In this document: positions 1 to 9,402 of the stretch, piece after piece
Position numbering within the stretch: the stretch's first letter is position 1
Layout of the letters: each line of letters starts with the position of its first letter
DNA from: Nitrospirota bacterium
Lineage (GTDB): Bacteria; Nitrospirota; Thermodesulfovibrionia; Thermodesulfovibrionales; UBA9159
Assembly (NCBI GenBank): GCA_023475105.1
Contig: JAMCWJ010000087.1
Span: 1 to 64,000 of the forward strand
Direction of reading: 5' to 3'
Length of the DNA: 64,000 nucleotides
Notes under the pieces: generated by a model
Database searches by the model: none
Told to the model about the DNA's origin: nothing
What the model saw: the letters and a program-made list of their open reading frames with translations, nothing else
Program-made: the position numbers and the translations under genes

Positions 1-332
1 ACATTGGAGGGTCCCAAGGTGCGCCTCACTTGCGCTATGAAAACATAATGAACAATGTAAATAATATCGTCTGGACGATATTATTTACAAAAAAGTTTTC
101 ACGAATAGAACGCAGAAGTTCAATCCATTTAATTAGAATTCGTTTCCTTGAAAATGGCTTTACGGATGGAACAAGGGCAGATGTTATCCCGGTTCGGACG
201 GTACACACCTCTGCGCCGGCCCCGGGGAGTTCGGTCTGAACCTTTGAACCTGCGGAAGAATTTATTGATGCCGGATTCAGGAAGAACGCCGTCGCTTGAC
301 AACCGGAGGGCCTGAGGTGGTAGTCTTAAGAG
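1..332. other. Gene-free stretch with an AT-rich perfect palindrome
   Basis: No convincing gene is seen. A 69-codon open frame at 30-239 has no ribosome site and no protein-like composition. The only clear structure is the inverted repeat at 56-89, listed separately. Confidence 0.6.
56..89. repeat. Perfect 16-bp inverted repeat, 2-nt loop
   Basis: The left arm at 56-71 (TGTAAATAATATCGTC) pairs perfectly with the right arm at 74-89 around a TG spacer. It is AT-rich, unlike the surrounding GC-rich DNA. On the plus strand it is followed by A-rich rather than T-rich sequence, so it is not a classic terminator in that direction. It may be an operator or a small mobile-element end. Confidence 0.7.
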
Positions 333-1418
333 TTGAAGATTTTCCCCCGCAGAGTATCGGACCCTGCTTCTCGTGACAGATCGGACCTGCTGACACGCAA
401 GGCAAGGATGGCGGCGACTTCCGTCGTCCTTGCCTTATTTATTATTGTTGTCCTGTCGTTCTCCGGATCGCCCGCCGAGGACATTGCAGGCCGGGAAACA
501 GGTTCCTATGCCGGCTTCAGTCAAATCGATCAGGGGAAAACCTTTTTTATCATCGTGGGAGACACCCGAAGGACAAGTAACTGGGAATTCTGGAGGGAAA
601 GAAACGGCAAGGAAAGGAGACAGATCATCGATGAAATAACGAGGCGCGAGCCGGCCTTTGTCGTCAATCTCGGGGACCTTATCACCCAGGGCGGCTCGGA
701 GGAAGACTGGCGGGATTTTGACGACCTCAACCGGGCGCTCAGGGAGGAAGGCATTCCCTACTTTCCGATCCTGGGAAACCACGAACTTTACGGTGACAGG
801 GAGACTGCTCTTCGTAATTACTTCGCACGGTTTCCCGCTCTGGAGGACAGGCGCTGGTATGGTTTCACCTGGAAGGGCCTCGGGTTCATTATGCTCGACT
901 CGAACTTTTCCTCTTTGACGGAGGAAGAGAGGAAGCGGCAGCAACGGTGGTACATCAGCGAACTGAGGCGCTTCGACCGGGATGAGCGAGTGCACTTCGT
1001 GATCGTGTGCTGCCACGAGCCTCCTTTCACTAACGGCGAGGTCGAAGCTCCGAGCAAAGAATCGGAGACTTTTTTTGCCGTACCCTTTCTTCGCCATCGG
1101 AAGACGTGCCTCTTTTTCAGCGGACACAGCCACACGTATGAACGTTTCGGAAAAGGGCGCAAATTCTTCATCGTCTCCGGCGGCGGGGGAGCTCCGAGGC
1201 ACCGGGTCGCACTCGACCCGGCAACACGCAGGTACCGGGACCTCTTTCCCGGTCCCGCGCTTCGTTCCTTTCACTTCTGTGAAATAGAGGTGCGCGGCAG
1301 GACTCTGCTGTTCCGCATGGTGCGCCTCGGCCCCGACGGAAGCTTTTCCGCTGTTGACCCCGTGACCATCAACCCTTCTTCTCCCTTCGAAACGGCCGGA
1401 ACTTCCCCGCGGGTGTGA
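333..1418 (+). CDS. Secreted calcineurin-like metallophosphoesterase
   Basis: This is a binuclear-metal phosphoesterase of the calcineurin/purple acid phosphatase superfamily. The metal-site motifs occur in order: GDTR (first Asp), NLGDL, GNHE, CHEPPF and GHSH. The catalytic core therefore looks complete. A hydrophobic segment (residues about 26-48) ending before a small, polar stretch looks like a signal peptide or anchor, so the enzyme should act outside the cytoplasm. The longest frame begins with TTG at 333. An ATG at 408 would place the signal peptide exactly at the N-terminus and may be the true start. The substrate cannot be told from sequence. It stands alone, convergent with the nuo-distal phospholipase D-like gene. 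Confidence 0.85.
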   Translation: MKIFPRRVSDPASRDRSDLLTRKARMAATSVVLALFIIVVLSFSGSPAEDIAGRETGSYAGFSQIDQGKTFFIIVGDTRRTSNWEFWRERNGKERRQIIDEITRREPAFVVNLGDLITQGGSEEDWRDFDDLNRALREEGIPYFPILGNHELYGDRETALRNYFARFPALEDRRWYGFTWKGLGFIMLDSNFSSLTEEERKRQQRWYISELRRFDRDERVHFVIVCCHEPPFTNGEVEAPSKESETFFAVPFLRHRKTCLFFSGHSHTYERFGKGRKFFIVSGGGGAPRHRVALDPATRRYRDLFPGPALRSFHFCEIEVRGRTLLFRMVRLGPDGSFSAVDPVTINPSSPFETAGTSPRV

Positions 1419-1487
1419 GTACCGCCGCGCGAAACAGAGCGCTTTTACACATAATATCCATCCCACTTTAGACTCAGACATCGCCAT

Positions 1488-1608
1488 AGGCGGGACGGAG
1501 TCTCCGGGCGGTTTCTTTTGCCGATAGTCCCTCGGTACGTCCGGAAATAATAAAGAGGCAAAAGCCTCGGAGCGAAGCGAGAATGAGCCGGGGGACTCCA
1601 CCCCGCCT
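1488..1608. repeat. Dispersed 121-bp element, copy 1
   Basis: A copy of a repeat also found inverted at 52307-52425. It is bounded by 15-bp imperfect terminal inverted repeats at 1488-1502 and 1594-1608 (13 of 15 paired). Blocks shared with copy 2 include TTTCTTTTGCCGATAGTCC (1512-1530) and GCCTCGGAGCGAAGCGAGAA (from 1564). The latter block recurs alone at 44041. It lies between two convergent genes. It is a MITE-like or structured-RNA-like element of unknown function. Confidence 0.75.
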
Positions 1609-1696
1609 CCTGTCGGCCACGTCAGAGAAAGGAAACGGCCGTTGTCTTGCCGGGAGATGACTTAGTGGAACAAAAGAAATTCAAGAACAAAACGGT

Positions 1697-3139
1697 TTAG
1701 AGAAGAGGCGCGAAGAGATGCGAAAACCACTCGATCAACCGGGGAAACAGCGGTCTCTCCCTCCACTGCTCCAACCGGACAGGGTCCGACTCCTGCACAT
1801 CACTTTCAAAGAGCCGCTCCATATCCGCCGCAAAATCAGAGCCCACGATGACCGCATTCACCTCGTCGTTGCGTGCAAAGCTCCAGAAATCGAGATTGGT
1901 CGAACCGACTGTCGACCAGACGCCGTCGATGACCGCAGTTTTCGCATGCACTACGGCATTGCGCCGCTCGTACAATTTCACGCCCGCCTTCAGGAGTTCC
2001 GAGTAATAATACTGCCCTGCGTACGATACGAAGGGGACACTGCTCGTCGCCGAAGCCACGACCTCCACGTCGACCCCGCGGGCAGCCGCATCGGCCAGGG
2101 CCTTCACCATCTGCCTGTCCGGAAGAAAATAGTAGCTCGTAAGATGGACCGACTGTTCTGCAAAGGTGATGGCGGAAACATACATGATGAAGCTCGTCCT
2201 GTGCATTTCACCGGCGGTGCTGCCGATCACCCGCATGAGTGCATCTCCCTCTTCCCGAAGGCGGGGGAAATAGTCGCGGGCGGAAAGTTCCGGACCCTTC
2301 TGCCTTTTCCATGTGTCGAGAAAAAGTTTCTGGAACTCCGCGGCTGCAGGACCTTCAATCAGCACGTCCGTGTCCCGCCAGGGCAGTTCTGTTCCTCTTC
2401 CCTCCTCCTTCCTGAGGAAGCCTTCCGAATACACTTTGCTGATGTTGACGCCGCCGCTTACGACGACCTTCCCGTCGACAATCAAAATCTTGCGGTGGTC
2501 CCGGTCGATCACCCTCCATCTTCCCCGGGCCTTCAGGGGGTTCACGGGGTTGAATTCCAGGACCTCCACGCCCCCGTTGCGAAGCCGTTCGAAAAAGGAG
2601 GCCGGGGTGTAGAGGCATCCCACGCTGTCATAGATGAGATTCACCTGGACGCCCTCGGCCTGCTTTTTGAGGAGAAGGTCGGCCAGCGCCCGCCCCGTTT
2701 CATCATCTTCAAATATATACGCTTCGAGGTTGATATGGTCTCTGGCATCCCCGATCGCCTTGAACATCGCGGCATACGTGGCGGGTCCGTCGACAAGCAG
2801 GGTGACGCGGTTGCCTGCGATTAGCGGACTCCCGCTCACGGCCTCCATCACGGAGATATGGCGTCTCAGGATCTCGTCGCCGGGATCTGCCGCGCGTTCC
2901 AGAGGTTCCATAAGCGCCCTGCTCTCCACGGGGGAAAGCAGCCCTCTCGGGGAAGTGATTCGAGGGGGCCCGTCGGAGACCGGAATCTCCTGAATGACCT
3001 CGGAAACACGCGGCAACGTTGCGCACCCCCAGCCTGCCGCTGCGACAAAGATTGCCGCGAGAAGGAGGCAAAGGGTTTCGCGCGAAACCTTCCCGGTGTC
3101 CCCGGGGATCGTGAGGCAGGGGAGAGGCTCGCTCCGCAC
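1697..3139 (-). CDS. Phospholipase D-family protein, cardiolipin synthase-like
   Basis: 480 residues with two HKD (phospholipase D) motifs: H215-K217-D222 in HRKILIVDG, and H398-K400-D405 in HAKTAVIDG. The two-motif layout and length match bacterial cardiolipin synthases, which join two phosphatidylglycerols. The family also includes other phosphatidyltransferases and nucleases, so the substrate is inferred. The N-terminus (residues about 22-39) is hydrophobic and ends in a Cys that only weakly resembles a lipobox, so the protein is probably membrane-anchored. The start is GTG, 4 bp after the nuoN stop, so it is likely the last gene of the long respiratory operon. Confidence 0.8.
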   Translation of the reverse strand: MRSEPLPCLTIPGDTGKVSRETLCLLLAAIFVAAAGWGCATLPRVSEVIQEIPVSDGPPRITSPRGLLSPVESRALMEPLERAADPGDEILRRHISVMEAVSGSPLIAGNRVTLLVDGPATYAAMFKAIGDARDHINLEAYIFEDDETGRALADLLLKKQAEGVQVNLIYDSVGCLYTPASFFERLRNGGVEVLEFNPVNPLKARGRWRVIDRDHRKILIVDGKVVVSGGVNISKVYSEGFLRKEEGRGTELPWRDTDVLIEGPAAAEFQKLFLDTWKRQKGPELSARDYFPRLREEGDALMRVIGSTAGEMHRTSFIMYVSAITFAEQSVHLTSYYFLPDRQMVKALADAAARGVDVEVVASATSSVPFVSYAGQYYYSELLKAGVKLYERRNAVVHAKTAVIDGVWSTVGSTNLDFWSFARNDEVNAVIVGSDFAADMERLFESDVQESDPVRLEQWRERPLFPRLIEWFSHLFAPLL

Positions 3140-3143
3140 TACA

Positions 3144-4574
3144 CTAGATTCCCGCGGTCATCGAACGGATCAGTTCGATGACGGGCGCGGGATAAATCCC
3201 CAGCCACACAAGAAGGATCACGAGGACTGCAAGGACGAGATATCCTGTGACGGACAGGGGAAGAGTCACAGCCACCTTCTCTTCGCCGGGACTGACGTAC
3301 ATGACGACCATCAACCTCAGGTAATAGTAAAGGCCGATCGCGCTGTTCAGCACGAGCATAACGACCAGGAGCCACAAGGCGGAACCGGCGCCCGCTGCGA
3401 TGACGTAGAATTTTCCGATGAATCCCGCGGTGAGGGGAATGCCCGCGAGGGACAAGAGCATCGCCGAGAAAATCAGCGCGGTCCAGGGCCGCCGCGTGAA
3501 GAGGCCCCGGTAATCTTCGATGTCGTCCGCGTCCCTCTCTTTTCCCGACAGCACCGTGACGACTCCGAAGGCCCCGAGGGTCGTGATGAAATAGGCGACC
3601 AGATAGAAGGAGACTGCCGTGACCCTCATGGCGCCGCTTGCGAGAAAGGCGACGAGCAGGTAGCCGAGATGGGCAATCGAGGAATAGGCGAGGATGCGCT
3701 TTACGTTGTTTTGAAGGAGGGCGAGGAGGTTTCCGGCGAACATCGAGAGCACTGCAATGACCGCGACTGCCGCGAACAAGGAATGGTGCGCGTTGATGTC
3801 CACAATGGCAAAAAAACGGAGGAGCAGTGCGAACACCGCGCCTTTCGACACCGTCGCGACAAAGGCGGTCACGGGCGCGGGCGCCCCTTCATAGACGTCC
3901 GCGGTCCACATGTGAAAAGGGGCGACCGCCAGCTTGAACCCGATCCCCGCGACGACCAGTGCAAGCCCTGCCGTCAGGATCAGGCCGTTCGTCCCTTGCG
4001 CAGCGGTTCGCGCGGCCAGAAGGGGAAACTCCATCGTCCCCGTTTCCCCGTATAATAACGCGATGCCGAAGAGGAAAATGCCTGAAGAAGCCGCGGCAAG
4101 GACGAGATACTTCACCCCCGCCTCGATACTCAGCCCGTTCCTCGTGTAGCCGATGAGCGCGTAGAGGGATATGCTCAGGATCTCGATCCCGATGAAAAAC
4201 GCGCCGAAGTGGTTCGAGACGACGAGAAGGGAAGAACCGAGACAGGCAAGGAGGAGAAGGACATAAAACTCTTCGAGGTCGCCCTTCCGCGCAGCGAGAT
4301 ATTCCGATGCGAGCAGGGTCACGGCGAAAGTTGAGGCAAAGATGAGACCCATATAGAGGAGCGCGTAGTTGTCGAATATCAGAAGGGACGTGACCCGGTG
4401 CGGCATGCCCTGGGGAACGGCAAAGAGCGCAAGAAAAGCGGCCACGATCCCCCCGAGAGCGAGGCCGCAGGAAAGCACGTAGCTCCGGCGGACGGCGACG
4501 GCGAGCATGATCACGACCGGCGCAATACCGATTGCAAGGAGAGGAGCCAGGAAACCGAAATCATTTGCCGTCAT
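3144..4574 (-). CDS. nuoN: NADH-quinone oxidoreductase subunit N
   Basis: An antiporter-like proton-pumping membrane subunit of complex I, 476 residues from the ATG at 4574. Multiple transmembrane helices are visible. The family-typical core has Glu and Lys in mid-membrane positions (GIEILSISLYALIGY; FKLAVAPFHMWTADVYEGAP). A longer in-frame extension upstream is polar and lies inside nuoM, so I reject it. The start overlaps the nuoM stop by 14 bp, implying translational coupling. This is the last subunit gene of the nuo operon. Confidence 0.95.
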   Translation of the reverse strand: MTANDFGFLAPLLAIGIAPVVIMLAVAVRRSYVLSCGLALGGIVAAFLALFAVPQGMPHRVTSLLIFDNYALLYMGLIFASTFAVTLLASEYLAARKGDLEEFYVLLLLACLGSSLLVVSNHFGAFFIGIEILSISLYALIGYTRNGLSIEAGVKYLVLAAASSGIFLFGIALLYGETGTMEFPLLAARTAAQGTNGLILTAGLALVVAGIGFKLAVAPFHMWTADVYEGAPAPVTAFVATVSKGAVFALLLRFFAIVDINAHHSLFAAVAVIAVLSMFAGNLLALLQNNVKRILAYSSIAHLGYLLVAFLASGAMRVTAVSFYLVAYFITTLGAFGVVTVLSGKERDADDIEDYRGLFTRRPWTALIFSAMLLSLAGIPLTAGFIGKFYVIAAGAGSALWLLVVMLVLNSAIGLYYYLRLMVVMYVSPGEEKVAVTLPLSVTGYLVLAVLVILLVWLGIYPAPVIELIRSMTAGI

Positions 4575-6102
4575 CGTTCGCCCCCGGCATTGCCGTATGC
4601 GACATTCTTTCAGAGGGGGCGGAAACCCCCGCACTTTGCCGCAGCGTATTCAATGCCCCCTCGGAAGTGCTCAGAACCATCCGGGGATAGAGGCCGATCC
4701 AGACAATGACCGCCATCATGAAGGCCATCATCGCCATTTCCCGTACTCCGAGGTCGGAGGGTCTCGGTTCTTCCCTTCTCGCTCCGAAAAAGACGCGCTG
4801 GACCATCCACAGCGAGTATGCCGTCGCGATCACGAGACCCGTCGTCGCGATAACCGTCATCACAACGCTCACCTTGTAAGCACCGAAGAGCACCAGGAAT
4901 TCCCCGATGAAATTTCCGAGGCCGGGCAGGCCGAGAGAGGCGAGTCCGAAGAACATCCCGACAGCCCCCATCCTCGGAGCTGCGCTCCAGAGTCCCCCCA
5001 TCAGGCCGAGGTCGCGTGAGTGGATACGCTCCTGAAGGGCCCCTGCCAGAATGAAGAGGGCGCCGGTGCTGACTCCGTGGCAGACCATCTGGATCACTGC
5101 GCCCTGGAGGGCGAGTTCGTTCCATGCAAACACGCCCAGCAGCACAAAGCCCATATGGCTCACGCTCGTATAGGCGACGAGCCGTTTAAGGTCCTTTTGT
5201 GCAAAGGCGAGGACAGCCCCATAGAGGATCCCTGCGACCGCCAGCGCCATCGCCACGGGGCTGAAATCAAGGGCGGCCTGCGGGAAAAGGGGCACGGCAA
5301 AGCGAAGCAGTCCATACGCGCCGGTCTTGAGCAGGAGACCGGCGAGGATGACGCTCCCCGCGGTCGGGGCCTCCGTATGCGCATCGGGCAGCCATGTATG
5401 CAGGGGGAAGGCCGGAAGTTTCACCAGAAAGGCGACGAGGAACCCGAGCATCAGGGCCATCGCCTTCGCAGGATCCATCGACGTCCCGAGCAGCTCCAAA
5501 TAATCGAAGGTGTAGACTCCCGTCTCCCGGGCATGGGCAAAATAGAGCCCGAGGATCGCGGCGAGCATCAGCAAGCCGCTCAACTGCGTAAAGATAAAGA
5601 ACTTGACCGCCGCATAGATCCTGTTTTCGTGCCCCCAGAGGGCGATCAGGAAATACATCGGAACGAGCATCAGTTCCCAGAAAAAATAGAAGAGAAAGAG
5701 GTCCAGGGCGAGAAAAACCCCCATGATCCCGGCCAGCGTCCACATCAGATTGAAGTGGAAAAAACCGACGCGCTCCCTTATCTCCGTCCACGAGCAGGCG
5801 ACCGACATGATCCCGAGAAAGGCGGTGAGCATTACGAGGAGGAGGCTCAGGCCGTCCATGGCGAGGTGGAAACCGATACCTAACCCGGGGATCCATGCGG
5901 AGCGCACTTCGACAAACCACGCGCCCCCCGGAAGCACGTTTGCCTTTTCCGGATACTGCATCCAGAGCACCAGGGCGAGGACGAAATCGATCGCGATTGC
6001 AGCGAGGGATACCCACCGGGGCAGCCGGTCATCTCCACGGTCGAGAAGCCAGGCCAGCAGCCCTCCGGTGAGGGGTATCGCGATAAGCCATACGAGTATC
6101 AT
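4561..6102 (-). CDS. nuoM: NADH-quinone oxidoreductase subunit M
   Basis: A membrane proton-pumping subunit of complex I, 513 residues from the ATG at 6102. That start overlaps the nuoL stop in an ATGA arrangement. It shows the conserved antiporter segments, including the membrane Glu in FFWELMLVPMYFLI and the lysine/histidine stretch VKLPAFPLHTWLPDAHTEAP. About 14 transmembrane helices are expected, and the hydrophobic pattern agrees. The upstream extension of the reading frame lies in nuoL and is not protein-like. Confidence 0.96.
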   Translation of the reverse strand: MILVWLIAIPLTGGLLAWLLDRGDDRLPRWVSLAAIAIDFVLALVLWMQYPEKANVLPGGAWFVEVRSAWIPGLGIGFHLAMDGLSLLLVMLTAFLGIMSVACSWTEIRERVGFFHFNLMWTLAGIMGVFLALDLFLFYFFWELMLVPMYFLIALWGHENRIYAAVKFFIFTQLSGLLMLAAILGLYFAHARETGVYTFDYLELLGTSMDPAKAMALMLGFLVAFLVKLPAFPLHTWLPDAHTEAPTAGSVILAGLLLKTGAYGLLRFAVPLFPQAALDFSPVAMALAVAGILYGAVLAFAQKDLKRLVAYTSVSHMGFVLLGVFAWNELALQGAVIQMVCHGVSTGALFILAGALQERIHSRDLGLMGGLWSAAPRMGAVGMFFGLASLGLPGLGNFIGEFLVLFGAYKVSVVMTVIATTGLVIATAYSLWMVQRVFFGARREEPRPSDLGVREMAMMAFMMAVIVWIGLYPRMVLSTSEGALNTLRQSAGVSAPSERMSHTAMPGANDDGK

Positions 6103-7994
6103 AGCAGCACCACCGCAATCCCGACCATTATCACCGTGCCGAGGGCGATGCCCATGGCGTACCACCGCACCTTCCCTGACTGGGTAAGGCTGAGTGCTCC
6201 GTGGAAAAACCCATTATACCAGGCGATGCCGTCGTAGAAAAGATCGACAAAGTCGTCCCTGTTGATGCGCGCTATCCAGAAAAAAGGCTGCACGAGCGCC
6301 CTGTCATAAACCCAATCGAAAGCCCAGCCTGAAAACCAGAGACGGTGGAGCGCCCGCCCTGTCCGGGTTGCGGCGAGGCCTTCAACATACCTCCGTTTTC
6401 TGAGGAAGAGAAGATACGCCACATAGACGCCGGCAAGAGAGACAAAGGACGTGACGACCTGCATCGCCGCCTCTGCAGACTGTGCCTCACCCGCAGCCTT
6501 CACGGGCGGCAAGACCGTATTCACAAATTCGGAAAAAACCGGCATATTGCCGAGCGTGCGCGGCAACTCCGCGAACCCTCCGATGACCGAAAGCACGGCA
6601 AGCGCCACGAGAGGTATCGTCATCACTCTGCCAGGCCTTCTGCCTGCCTCCTTTTTCCTCTCCCCGAAAAAGGTGAGGAACACCATCCGGAAGGTATAAA
6701 TCGAAGTGAGCAGCGCCCCCGCCAATCCCGCGGCCCATAGCCAGGGGCTACCGTTTTCCGAGGACCATGAATACCAGAGGATCAGGTCTTTGCTGTAAAA
6801 CCCCGCAGTCACCAGCGGCAGGGCCGAGAGGGAAGCCGAGCCGATGAGGAACGTCCAGAACGTCACCGGAAGCTCTTTCCGGAGCCCTCCCATTCTGAAC
6901 ATGTCGTGTTCGTGCTCCATGGCGAGAATGACCGCGCCTGCGCCGAGGAAAAGGAGCGCCTTGAAAAAGGCGTGCGTCATGAAGTGGAAGATCGCCGCAG
7001 ACCATGCGCCCACCCCGAGGGCGAGGAACATATACCCGATCTGGCTTATCGTCGAATAGGCAAGGACGCGCTTGATGTCCCGCTGCGTAAGGGCGCTGAA
7101 GCCCGCCAGCAGAAGGGTCGCCGCGCCTATTATCGCGACCGCGGCCTGTACGGGAGGGGCAAGGAGAAAGAGCACGTTCGTTCTCGCGATCAGATACACT
7201 CCGGCCGTGACCATCGTCGCCGCATGGATGAGGGCGCTCACAGGGGTCGGTCCCGCCATCGCATCGGGCAGCCACGTCTGGAGGGGAAGCTGTGCGGATT
7301 TTCCGAGGGCCCCTCCAAGAAGCAGGGCCGCCGCGGCAACAGCGAGCCCCGAGCCGCGCGGCCAGGTATGGGAGGCCTTCTGCATGATTTCCTGTATGTT
7401 CAACGTGCCCAGGTTCATAAAGATGAGGAAAAGACCGACGGCCATCGCGGCGTCGCCGATGCGGGTGACGATAAAGGCCTTCATGGCGGCGCTTCCGTTG
7501 GCGGGGTCCTTGTACCAGAAGCCGATCAGGAGATAGCTGCAGAGCCCCACGCCCTCCCAGCCGAGATAGAGCAGAAGGAGATTGTCCGCAAGGACCAGGG
7601 TGAGCATCGATCCTACGAAGAGGTTCATGTAGGCGAAGAAACGGCTGTACCCTTCGTCATCGGACATAAACTCCGTCGCGTAAAGGTGAATAAGAAAACC
7701 GACGAAGGTGACGACGAGCGTCATCACGAGAGACAGGGCATCGAGATAAAACGCGATCGCCGGTCTGAACCCGTCCACTCCGATCCACGTCCAGAGGGTC
7801 TGCGTCCAGGAGCCGCCCGGCGGAGGTGAGGTGATAAAGCTTATTCCCGCGAGTATGGCAAGCACCGCAGAGACTCCGACGGAACCGGCCCCGATGGCCG
7901 CCACACCCTTTTCCCGGAGCCGGGCCCCAAAGACTGCGAGGACGAAAAATCCCGCGAAAGGCAACGCGGGTATGAGCCAGAGGAGTGTACGCAT
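6099..7994 (-). CDS. nuoL: NADH-quinone oxidoreductase subunit L
   Basis: The largest antiporter-like membrane subunit of complex I, 631 residues. The N-terminal half holds the conserved YLGWEGVGLCSYLLIGFWY segment. It is followed by KSAQLPLQTWLPDAMAGPTP, with the proton-channel lysine and the signature preceding the discontinuous helix. The C-terminal region contains the long amphipathic segment and a final transmembrane helix (residues about 610-630) typical of NuoL. It starts 1 bp after the nuoK stop and overlaps nuoM. Confidence 0.97.
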   Translation of the reverse strand: MRTLLWLIPALPFAGFFVLAVFGARLREKGVAAIGAGSVGVSAVLAILAGISFITSPPPGGSWTQTLWTWIGVDGFRPAIAFYLDALSLVMTLVVTFVGFLIHLYATEFMSDDEGYSRFFAYMNLFVGSMLTLVLADNLLLLYLGWEGVGLCSYLLIGFWYKDPANGSAAMKAFIVTRIGDAAMAVGLFLIFMNLGTLNIQEIMQKASHTWPRGSGLAVAAAALLLGGALGKSAQLPLQTWLPDAMAGPTPVSALIHAATMVTAGVYLIARTNVLFLLAPPVQAAVAIIGAATLLLAGFSALTQRDIKRVLAYSTISQIGYMFLALGVGAWSAAIFHFMTHAFFKALLFLGAGAVILAMEHEHDMFRMGGLRKELPVTFWTFLIGSASLSALPLVTAGFYSKDLILWYSWSSENGSPWLWAAGLAGALLTSIYTFRMVFLTFFGERKKEAGRRPGRVMTIPLVALAVLSVIGGFAELPRTLGNMPVFSEFVNTVLPPVKAAGEAQSAEAAMQVVTSFVSLAGVYVAYLLFLRKRRYVEGLAATRTGRALHRLWFSGWAFDWVYDRALVQPFFWIARINRDDFVDLFYDGIAWYNGFFHGALSLTQSGKVRWYAMGIALGTVIMVGIAVVLL

Positions 7995-7995
7995 G

Positions 7996-8307
7996 TTACC
8001 CTCTCATCCTGCTTGCACGGTCGGCATCGAGCGATTGATACAGGTGATAGAGCCTGATGACCAGCGCAAGTCCTACCGATACCTCTGCCGCTGCCATGGC
8101 AAGAATGAAGATGAACATAATCTGGCCGTCCGGCTGGCCCCAGCGCGAACCGGAAACGACGAAGGCCAACCCCGAGGCGTTCAGCATCACCTCTATCGAA
8201 AGGAGGATGAAGATGATATTGCGGCGCACCATCACACCGATCAGGCCGAGGGCAAAGAGCGCGCCTGCCAGGATAAGACCGTGCTCAAAGGGGACCTGTG
8301 AAATCAT
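7996..8307 (-). CDS. nuoK: NADH-quinone oxidoreductase subunit K
   Basis: A small membrane subunit of 103 residues with three hydrophobic helices. The two membrane glutamates of the family are visible, in [10 protein letters not shown] and [13 protein letters not shown]. These are thought to be part of the proton-translocation path. Its ATG overlaps the nuoJ stop by 4 bp. The length is normal for the family. Confidence 0.96.
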   Translation of the reverse strand: MISQVPFEHGLILAGALFALGLIGVMVRRNIIFILLSIEVMLNASGLAFVVSGSRWGQPDGQIMFIFILAMAAAEVSVGLALVIRLYHLYQSLDADRASRMRG

Positions 8308-8816
8308 GGTCGTCTTTCTCCTCCCGTTCCTTCACGCCTCCCGAGGTGGAATGCACCGACGAGGCCCGCCAGGAGGAGCATCGAGGCGAGTTCGACGCCC
8401 AGCACATAGGGTCCGAGAAGGGCGATGCCCACCTGTTTGGGCGAAACGACGGACAGGGCGTACGCCCTCCCGTGCATCCGGCTGAGGACATAGATCAACT
8501 CCCCTGCGAGGACAAGGGTCAGCACCGCCGGTCCGAGCCAGATCTCGGGATTCAGCCACTCTCTTTCCTGTTCTGCGGTCTGACGGCCGATATTCAGCAT
8601 CATGATCACGAAGACGAAAAGCACCATGATGGCCCCGGCATAGATGATCACCTCGAGCGCGGCGACGAAGGGAGCGCCGAGGAGAAAAAATACGAGCGCC
8701 ACCGACAACAGGGAAACGACCAGGTAAAGAAGCGCGTGCACCGCATTTCTCCGCGTGACCACCATAAACGTCGAGAGAAAGGCGACGACTGCCGCTATGT
8801 AGAATGGCGCGTTCAT
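8304..8816 (-). CDS. nuoJ: NADH-quinone oxidoreductase subunit J
   Basis: A membrane subunit of complex I, 170 residues with five hydrophobic helices. The conserved third-helix region [20 protein letters not shown] is present; in this family it holds the pi-bulge implicated in coupling. It is coupled to nuoK by a 4-bp overlap and follows nuoI after a gap of 44 bp. Confidence 0.96.
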   Translation of the reverse strand: MNAPFYIAAVVAFLSTFMVVTRRNAVHALLYLVVSLLSVALVFFLLGAPFVAALEVIIYAGAIMVLFVFVIMMLNIGRQTAEQEREWLNPEIWLGPAVLTLVLAGELIYVLSRMHGRAYALSVVSPKQVGIALLGPYVLGVELASMLLLAGLVGAFHLGRREGTGGERRP

Positions 8817-8860
8817 GCTTTACCTCCCTGCCCCCTGCGCCGTGCCCTTCGCTCCCGTTT

Positions 8861-9376
8861 TCATGGCATCAGGTCCTTCACGTCCACGGGCGGCTCTTCG
8901 TTCAGTGCTTCTCCCTTGCCCTTGCCCTTGATAGAGAGTCCCGCCGCACGATAGAAATTATACCCCGGATACTTGCCCTCACCACTTATCAGGAGATGCT
9001 CCTTTTCGTATACGAGGTTCTGTCTTACGTACTCCCCCATCTCAAAGTCCGTCGTCAGCTGAATTGCATACGTAGGACACGCTTCTTCGCAGAAGCCGCA
9101 GAAGATGCATCGCGAGAAATTTATCCGGAAAAACTCGGGGTATCTTCGTCCATATTCATCCTCAGCTGCCTGGAGTGAAATGCAGTCGACGGGACAGGCG
9201 ACCGCACACAGATAGCACGCCACGCAGCGTTCCTCGCCGTCGGGGTCACGCGAAAGGATGATCCGTCCCCTCCACCGGGGCGGTATATGCGGCTTGACTT
9301 CGGGATAGAGTACGGTCACCCTCTTCCTGAAGGCATGAAGGAAAACGGCCCACAGCGTCCGCAGAATGCTAAACAT
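8861..9376 (-). CDS. nuoI: NADH-quinone oxidoreductase subunit I
   Basis: The peripheral-arm ferredoxin-like subunit carrying clusters N6a and N6b. Two CxxCxxCxxxCP motifs are intact: C51/C54/C57/C61 and C90/C93/C96/C100. Length is 171 residues. The C-terminus is enriched in charged residues (a KGKGKGE stretch), which is a common lineage-specific tail. It lies 26 bp downstream of nuoH. Confidence 0.96.
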   Translation of the reverse strand: MFSILRTLWAVFLHAFRKRVTVLYPEVKPHIPPRWRGRIILSRDPDGEERCVACYLCAVACPVDCISLQAAEDEYGRRYPEFFRINFSRCIFCGFCEEACPTYAIQLTTDFEMGEYVRQNLVYEKEHLLISGEGKYPGYNFYRAAGLSIKGKGKGEALNEEPPVDVKDLMP

Positions 9377-9402
9377 GATCTTGTCTCATGACTGATCTCC
9401 CT

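Noticed and set aside
30-239. 69-codon frame at the start of the window.
   Set aside because: It spans the palindrome, has no ribosome site and no protein-like features.
435-1601. Long minus-strand open frame opposite the metallophosphoesterase.
   Set aside because: It is a shadow of the plus-strand gene with no recognisable motifs. Similar long antisense frames opposite uvrA, nuoG and zwf were rejected for the same reason.
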